DNA of 64,000 bases, taken from positions 1-64,000 of the forward strand of contig JAGFNK010000161.1 in NCBI GenBank assembly GCA_025769875.1, given 5' to 3'. Source of the stretch: Russula earlei (taxonomy: Eukaryota > Basidiomycota > Agaricomycetes > Russulales > Russulaceae). Positions 57,604 to 64,000 of the stretch are shown here, in pieces. The notes under the pieces are model-generated. The model did no database searches. It saw only the letters and a program-made list of their open reading frames with translations, and was not told the origin of the DNA. Every line of letters starts with the position of its first letter. Position 1 is the stretch's first letter. Position numbers and translations under genes: made by a program.

Positions 57604-60326
57604 ATGGGTGGAAAATGGAAATCAACCCTCTCAAGGATTACAAACCTTAAGAAGGGCATCCAGAGCTCCAAGCAGAGGAAAGTCAATCATTGCAACAGTG
57701 ACAAGGAAAATGTCCCAAGCCCAGTACATGATTTCTCCAAGATCCAAATTATGTTAGTAATAAGGTCATCCCTTCAGAGCAGTTACCTCATCAGTCTGGA
57801 TTCGACAATGTGTCTTTATGCAATCTAAGTCATCAGGAGGCACATTCACATGATGGAGACATTGGAGAGCCAGGATCAAGTTCACATGAAAGTGCACAGC
57901 TGCAGGACGATACACACTGGAGGGAAGTGCATAAACGTGATGGACATTTGCGCCAAGCACCAATGCAGTTGCAGGCAGCAGAAGATGCTTTGAAAGACCT
58001 GAAGGAAATCTTGCATCCTCCAAGGAAAATGGGCGCTGGGTACAAAGATCCCAAAATTGATCCATTCATCAGGATTCAGAGGGAAGGAATACAGACAATG
58101 CTCAACTTTTACACAAACCCTCGATCAATGACATTTGATAAATAGGGGGCCACTGCGTGTCAGGCTGCTGTATCTCTGGGAAGGGGCCAATACTGTGCTT
58201 GTCAGCTGGCTAGACTTTCAAAGTGATTTATCCAAGATCGCTCTGTTCTGCTGGTCAATCCCTATGGTGATTGGAATGAGTCTATGCTCACAGATGAAGA
58301 TTTGGCATCAGACATCAGTCTCCATCTCCAGGAGCTTGGGAAGGAAATCTCAGCTAAGAAGGTGGTACAATTCCTGGCTTGTGATGACATCAAGGAGAAA
58401 CATGGCATCACAAAAACAATATCTGAGAGGACAGCATGTCATTACCTGACATCTCTGGGTTACCGTTTCACAGCACCAATGAAGGGTCAATATGCAGATG
58501 GTCATGAATGTGCTGATGTCATCTGGTATCGTGAAATGAAGTTCCTACCAGCATGGCATGAAATTCAGGACCATATGTATAGTTGGACAAAGGACAACAT
58601 ACCAGAGGAAGTCAATGTCCAGGGCACATGTGTCATCGTCTAGTGTTAGGATTCTCGTGTTCTCCGACTGTCACCTGTTTTGCTGACTCATCTGTGATTA
58701 CTCATATGTCTGCTTATTGATCTGGCTTAGTGATTGCTTACTGATTGCTTACTGATCCTGTCTGGCTTAGTGATTGCTTACTGATCCTGATCAGTAAGAG
58801 CTTACTCACTGCTTATTGATTCATGACAGATACTAGGATAGAATGACTCACGCGTGAGTCATTTCTAACATTCTTGAATTGCGCTCTCTGTATTTTGATA
58901 CTACTGGTTCTCAGCTATGTGCACCCCGAGTTTCGTACGAATTGGATCAGCAGTTATCGAGATATTGTATAAATAGTCTGTGGTACCAAGAAGTCGAGCC
59001 TTATGCTCGACTTACACTTTTGATAAACAAGACAATTATCTTGTCTACTGATCTAAAACAAAATTATAGTGCAGACTCTACCTGAAAGAGGCCCCTCTCT
59101 TTTCTACATCCAATCTTCCTGAGATAATATCAAAGGGTTCGAAGTCTAGTGCTTGAACTATATCAAGCAACTCTTTCACTAAAGAGTCGGTACTAAGATC
59201 TGTCAGATCTTAACATCTGGTTCCACAATGAATCAATATTTTATGCACATGATTGATGGAAGAAGGGTTGGTATCACAAGGATGCACCTGCAAAGCCATA
59301 CACAAAAGGAGAGGGTGCATCACTAATGGTTGCTGATTATGTCTCAGCTGATTTCGGATGGCTCCAATCTTCTGATGGGACAAGGACTGTGAGATGCGTG
59401 ATGAAACCAGGGAAAAATTGAGATGGATACTTCACAAGTGACAATATCAGGGAACAGGCAGAGGCTGCTATGGACATTCTCACTGAATTCTACCCTGAAT
59501 ATGACCATCACTTTGTCTATGATAATGCATCAAGCCATCTCAAAAGGCCCGAGGCTTCAGTCACTGCATGCTGCATGCCAAAATTTACTCCCAAAATAGG
59601 CAAGAATTGGGGGATCGATGCCCCACAATGTGATGCCTTGGGAAGTTTGGTGTACAAACCTGATGGGTCACTTGTGAAGGTGAAAGTCTGGATGAGTGAT
59701 GCTGTGCTTCCTGATGGGACAGTGCAGTCACTATATTTTCCTGACAGGCTGGTATCTTCAAAGGTATGGCAGTGATCTTGGAAGAGCATGGGTATGAAGA
59801 TATACAGAACTTACGAGCGGAATGTAAGTTGTTCAATTGCGCACCACCTGCTTTGAAATGCTGTTGCCATCGCATACTGTTCAATGAACCAGACTTCATC
59901 ATATCGACACAATACTTGAAGGGACTTGCAACGTGCGTGGATTTCAAGTGATCTTCCTCCCAAAGTTTCATTGTGAGCTCAATTTCATTGAGCAATGCTG
60001 GGGCTATGTGAAATGGCATTACTGCCTGAATCTGGAATCATTGTGAGAAGATCGCCTCGAAAGAAATGCACTGGCAGCCTTATATGCTATCCCTCTCGAG
60101 TTGATGCGCCAGTGCGAACTAACTTTCTTAATGCTATATTTAGCAAACACTGATGTCTCAGACTTGTGGCTTTGCAAATCGTTCCTGTCGATTCATTGAT
60201 GCATATGATAAGGGCCTTAATGGACAACAAGTGGCCTGGGCAGTGAGGAAGTATCATGGCCATTGCGTTCTACCCAGGACTTTGATGGATGACCTCGAAC
60301 AGGCACAATTATCATTATCTTATTAA
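57604..60326 (+). pseudogene. DDE transposase of the IS630-like element, split by LTR E1
   Basis: N-terminus MGGKWKSTLSRITNLKKGIQ at 57604, then SDKENVPSPV; helical DNA-binding region (DEDLASDISLHLQELGKEIS, ERTACHYLTSLGYRF); DDE core ADVIWYREMKFLPAWHE to CVIV, cut by LTR E1, continuing WFHNESIFYAHD, KGWYHKDAPAKPYTKGEGAS, YVSADFGWLQ; the second catalytic block FVYDNASSHLKRPEA; a Cys-rich insert (CKLFNCAPPALKCCCHRILF); and remnants of an HCELNFIEQCWG-type third block near 59970. It ends FANRS, RFIDAYDKGLNGQQ. Known to me as a repeat-encoded protein common in Agaricomycetes. Several TGA stops lie where the family has CGA. Inactive. Confidence 0.85.
58644..59215 (+). repeat. Solo LTR E1
   Basis: 572 bp, TGTTAGGATTCTC to AGATCTTAACA. 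Flanks TCTAG (58639-58643) and TCTGG (59216-59220), one mismatch. TATAAATA near 58968 is followed by a perfect 9-bp-stem hairpin at 58991-59013 (arms AAGTCGAGC and GCTCGACTT). Removing it rejoins the transposase at CVIV-WFHNES. Confidence 0.93.
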
Positions 60327-61303
60327 TAATGTTATACCTTATGATAACAAGATAACAACTTTTGACATTCACAACTCAATTCTGGATCCCACAGCAAGTC
60401 AAATTGAATATGACATTTTAACATGTCTAGGGGCAATTCCCTGAGAACAGAATTTGAGAAATAGGTGTGAAACGACTTCTAGAGCCGTTTTTCTGTGTAT
60501 TCATCCCGTTGTGGACAGGTGTGTCACGGAAAAAGTAACAACATGTGACGTTGGTGGGCTATGGACGTCTTCTACCTTAGGACGACTCTAAGTGCTCCAC
60601 AAAAGGCACTAACATGATACTAAAGGCCCTACAATGTGTTATTAGACTAACTCTAATAACCATAGAATGAACTATAAAGCAATACTAAGGACCTTAATAG
60701 AAGCATTAGGGTCAACTCTAATGACCCTAATAGAACTATATAAGGGGCCTTATAGACAACTCTATTCCCTGAACCAAACTACAAGTCCTCAAATGACTGG
60801 CCCTAAACTAATGAACAGTAAATGAATCAGGTGTTTTGCATGTGTACTAAAGCAGTGAACATGTGGACAGTAAAGGCTCTCACTCATCAATAGGAGCCTT
60901 CTTACTCAGCAGCTTACTGAGCATGACTGAGCATGCTCAGTAAGCATGCTCCAACTTCTTACTCATCCATCAATTGTGCTTGGTAACAAGGTTATGACTT
61001 GTTCCCTATTTAGCAGTTCTCTTGTAGTATATAAGCACTCACTAAGGTAGCAGACAGTCTTCAGACTGTGCATTTGATTTGTGGCACTCCATTTCTGAGG
61101 GTACTCCTTTGTGACTGCCCTATCTAGTACAACCTGGCCCTCTCTTTCTGTGATCATCTCTCACAGCCAGTACCAGTCCCTCTCTGGTACTTGCTACTTG
61201 TTTGGACCGTGCTCTTTGCCAACTTTGTTCTAGAACTTAGTCATCTTGTCTCCAAACTCTTAACTCACTCTTGAACTGGATTGTTCAACAGTGAGTCCTG
61301 ACA

Positions 61304-62045
61304 AGTGCCACAAATCAAATGGACAGTCTGAAGACTGCCTGCTACTTTATTGAGCACTTATATACTACAAGGGAACTGCTAAGTAGGGAACAAGTCATAA
61401 CCTTGTTATCAAGCACAATTGATGGATGAGTAAGAAGTCAGAGTATGCTTACTGAGCATGCTCAGTCATGCTCAGTAAGCTGCTGAGTAAGGATGTTGAA
61501 GCAGATGGGTGCAGGTTATGATAACAGCAATAAGATCCTTAAGATCTATCAAAGGATATCTACAATGTTTGATTAGATGTGATAGATAAGATGGCAAACA
61601 GTAAGTACTCACTTCAGTTTGTGTAAGACAAAACTGAAGTGATCTAGCTAATTGAGTGTCTCTTAATTACATGAGAGCATCTCTAAGCAAAGTAATCATA
61701 ACTACCAACTTGTATCATAAGGGATCAGTCATTAGTAGCTACTGATTGTCAACAATTAACTTATCATTGTAACATACACAGGCTGCAGCATCTGAGCTGA
61801 GCCAGTCTGGGCTGATCCAATGCATGAGCAACATGTGTGAGCCAGGAGTGCCCAGTCTGTGGGAGCTGATGTGTCAATGTGCCTTGGCTGTGATTACATC
61901 ACAATGTCCCAGGGTAGTGGTAACATACCAAATCAATGATAATCTCAACAAAGGAGGCCCATAATGATGAGTAAGAGCCTTTAGTGTCCTCATGTTCTCT
62001 GCTTAGTACACATGCAAAGCACCTGATTCATTTACCGTTATGGTA
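61304..62045 (-). repeat. LTR C6 (inverted partner of C5), split by LTR D2
   Basis: Minus-sense LTR C starting inside the element (GTGCCACAAATC, without its 3' end) at 61304-61493, then 61956 to about 62045. Tail-to-tail with C5, a second inverted C pair in the window. Confidence 0.75.
61494..61950 (-). repeat. Solo LTR D2 (family D/F)
   Basis: 457 bp, TGTTGAAGCAG to AATCTCAACA, flanked by AAGGA (61489-61493 and 61951-61955). Inserted in C6. Confidence 0.94.
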
Positions 62046-62752
62046 ACTAGCCATGTCAGTTCTCAAGCCTGAAGTTGAGTTGGTAGTTGAAATGGGTTCG
62101 GATGAACAGGCTGGTTTCCATTGTAAAAAGTAAGGATCCCTGCAGCAGTCGAAGTGTTTTATGCTAAACAGGTTATGGCCAATAGACCCTTCCTAGTATG
62201 ACTCAGTCTGTTGAGAAGCTAGGGTAAGTTTGTAATGGGATAGACTAGGGCTGGTTCCACTAGCTATATATGTTCAAGTCCATCTTAGACCTTGAACACA
62301 CAGAGAGAAGAGGAAGGTAGGTCTTTAAGGAGGAGAGCTCTTCTCAGTGGAGTGAAGAGAGACTCTTAGGGGAGAAAGGGATAGGGAGAGTAGATGGTAG
62401 ATAGTGTGTGTGTTGTAAGGTGAGCCATATCGCTGGCCTCGGAACCACATGCGGACTGCGCGCGATGCGTGACACTCAGCCTCCTCCCACACCTTGCCTC
62501 CTTCCTCGCATCACATCGCCCAGTCCTCGCCACCGACCATGTGCGCACGCCACGCCTCAGCACACGCAACGCGTTCGCATCTCAGGCCTTTCACCATGGC
62601 CTCGACCATCTCGACCAGTCTCAATTCTCTTTCATGCCTATCTCCCTTTCATGCCTTTTATCCTTAGTACTTCTCTCCTGTATATAAAACACCTAGCTAC
62701 TCTGTAGTAGAAAAAGAGGAAGAGGAATACAGTCTTCTTGAGTTCCCCTTAC
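62046..62752. other. Unassigned repeat-like DNA
   Basis: No coding motif. A CpG-rich patch at 62430-62600 contrasts with AT-rich surroundings, and TATATAAAA lies near 62680. It may be part of another LTR that LTR E2 interrupts (the flanks on both sides are CT-rich). Confidence 0.35.
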
Positions 62753-63308
62753 TGTTAAGATCTCACAGATCTTAGTACTGACTCTTCTTGTGAAAGAGTT
62801 GCTTGATATAGTTCAAGCACTAGACTTCGAACCCTTTGATATTATCTCAGGAAGATTGAATGTAGAAAAGAGAGGGACCTCTTTCAGTTAGAGTCTGCAC
62901 TATAGTTTGTTTAGATCGTTTGACAAGATAATTGTCTTGTGAAAAAGTGTAAGTCGAGTGTAAGGCTCGACTTCTTGGTACCACAGACTATTTATACGAT
63001 ATCTCAATAACTACTGATCCAATTCGTACAAAACTCAGGGTGCACATAGCTGGGAACCAGTAGTATCCAAATACATAGGGCGCAATTCAAGAATGTTAGA
63101 AATGACTCACGCGTGAGTCATTCTTTCCTAGTATCAGTCATGAATCAGTAAGCAATCAGTCATCGATCAGTAAGCAATCAGTAAGCGACTATGGTCAAGA
63201 TCAGTAAGCAATCAGTCATCAATCAGTAAGCAATCACTAAGCCAGACATATGAGTAATCACAGATGAGTCAAAACAGATGACAGTCGGAGAACAAGAGAA
63301 TCTTAACA
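62753..63308 (-). repeat. Solo LTR E2
   Basis: 556 bp, minus sense, flanked by the perfect duplication CTTAC (62748-62752 and 63309-63313). Inverted relative to E1. Confidence 0.94.
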
Positions 63309-63476
63309 CTTACCTTCAGTCAGAAACTTCCGCGCACGAGTGATCTTGCTCTCCTCTCCTCTCCTTCTCTTCTCCCTTCCTCCTTACATTCCTCTTGCTC
63401 TTGGGTCAAGACAACCAACCGTCTTTGGATTGCCATCCAGCCCCATGAACTCTGCGCGCCCTGGTTTGGCTCGCTT

Positions 63477-63510
<34 letters not shown>

Positions 63511-64000
63511 AGTTGATGAAATGGAGAGGTGGATGTGGTTTGAGGATTAGGAGTGGAGTGGGTTGCAGGCAAATATGTTTGGACAAGTGTAGGTTGGATT
63601 CTACAAGAGACCAAGCTTAGGGCTTTGGTCACAAAGTACTGAGCTTATATATACAGGAGAAGTGCAGCAATATCTGTGCTTGACTGTGCTACTAGTATAC
63701 AGTAGTAGGAGTCATTATAAGTAGGAGTCATAGAAATGAGGCCAAAAATGAGTCAGAGCCAAATGACTGTGCTGCACAGTAGGTGTGCAGCATTGCACAG
63801 TCAAAACTAAGAAGCAAATATATAAAAGGAAAGAGAACCAAACAAAGGGAAAGTAACAGCAATCCAGTGTTACCTGGATGTGTATGGATCACATGATAAC
63901 AGAGAAAGGATCACAAGATGTAAGAGATCATGAGACCAGTAAGTAAGTGGTGTACAAAAGCAAGCAGTCCATAGTAAAAGATAAGAAGTAAACAAGGCTT
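63309..64000 (-). repeat. Probable LTR (J), running off the window; contains a GT microsatellite
   Basis: On the minus strand TATATATAAG (rc near 63642-63652) precedes an imperfect hairpin built on ACCAAAGC and GCTTGGT, the same layout as the other LTRs. A (GT)n tract of 29 bases is at 63479-63507. The right end is outside the window, so the call is tentative. Confidence 0.4.

Larger units (their letters stand above)
57320..60577 (+). mobile_element. IS630/Tc1-like DNA transposon, TA target
   Basis: Terminal inverted repeats begin AGGTAGAAGRCRTCCATAGC and match for about 36 bp, with a second matching block TTCTCAGGGAATT further in. Flanked by TA (57318-57319 and 60578-60579). 3.26 kb including LTR E1; about 2.68 kb without it. 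Encodes one decayed DDE transposase. Inserted in LTR C5. Confidence 0.88.
56599..61303 (+). repeat. LTR C5, split by LTR D1 and an IS630-like transposon
   Basis: Pieces 56599-56828, 57312-57319 and 60578-61303. Begins TGTCATGAACC, ends GAGTCCTGACA. It is directly followed by inverted copy C6. CpG-poor, so old. Confidence 0.85.

Noticed and set aside
63479..63507. GT microsatellite
   Set aside because: Ordinary dinucleotide repeat; noted inside the LTR J entry, not of special interest.
1..64000. tRNA, rRNA, telomere repeats or centromere satellites
   Set aside because: I looked for cloverleaf-like, rDNA-like and TTAGGG-type sequence by eye and saw none; a covariance-model scan would be needed to exclude tRNAs.

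Overview
The window looks like a repeat-rich stretch of a basidiomycete (mushroom-forming, Agaricomycete-type) nuclear genome. Evidence: genes with several very short introns (49-61 nt) that restore frame exactly; a Goodbye-NACHT-ankyrin STAND receptor; a DUF6535 multipass membrane protein of a family I know mainly from basidiomycetes; and a dense nest of Copia, Gypsy, hAT, IS630/Tc1-like, Harbinger-like and foldback elements. I saw no rRNA, convincing tRNA, CRISPR or bacterial operon.

Layout. (1) 1-30 kb is layered mobile DNA. Copia-1 (1-4992, 5' LTR outside the window) carries solo LTR A1. A DDE-transposase remnant and a CCHC gag-like gene follow. The CCHC gene is split twice: by Copia-2 (6255-14365, minus strand, TSD ATGTG), which itself holds four insertions (solo LTRs B1, A2, LTR-I and a Harbinger-like MITE), and by a foldback element (15151-19995, TA duplication). 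The foldback has two ~1.74-kb inverted arms around a 400-bp loop with a captured Nudix gene fragment, and LTR C1 sits in one arm. LTR B2 (with LTR F inside), a non-autonomous hAT inside an LTR-G copy, LTR H, and the nearly intact Copia-3 (24376-29089, TSD CAATC) follow. (2) 30-48.5 kb is a gene island: a tiny secreted-protein gene, two broken NACHT/ankyrin paralogues facing away from each other, a complete Goodbye-NACHT-12-ankyrin gene (36666-40629, minus), a complete DUF6535 gene (42278-45096, plus), an unrecognised 157-codon gene (46155-46628, minus) and a damaged signal-peptide gene (47654-48331). (3) 49.4-64 kb is mobile DNA again: a complete-ended hAT (8-bp TSD), a Gypsy pol cut by several copies of LTR family C (two of them arranged as inverted pairs), an IS630/Tc1-like transposon cut by LTR E, and more solo LTRs.

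How it fits together. Insertion order can be read from target duplications and from frames that become continuous when an insert and one duplication copy are removed. Many LTRs are solo, so LTR-LTR recombination is frequent. Older copies have lost CpG to TpG/CpA while younger copies keep it, which suggests methylation-linked decay. The host island holds the only convincing intact host genes; its NACHT-ankyrin cluster (one whole, two broken) looks like birth-and-death turnover of an innate-immunity or incompatibility family.
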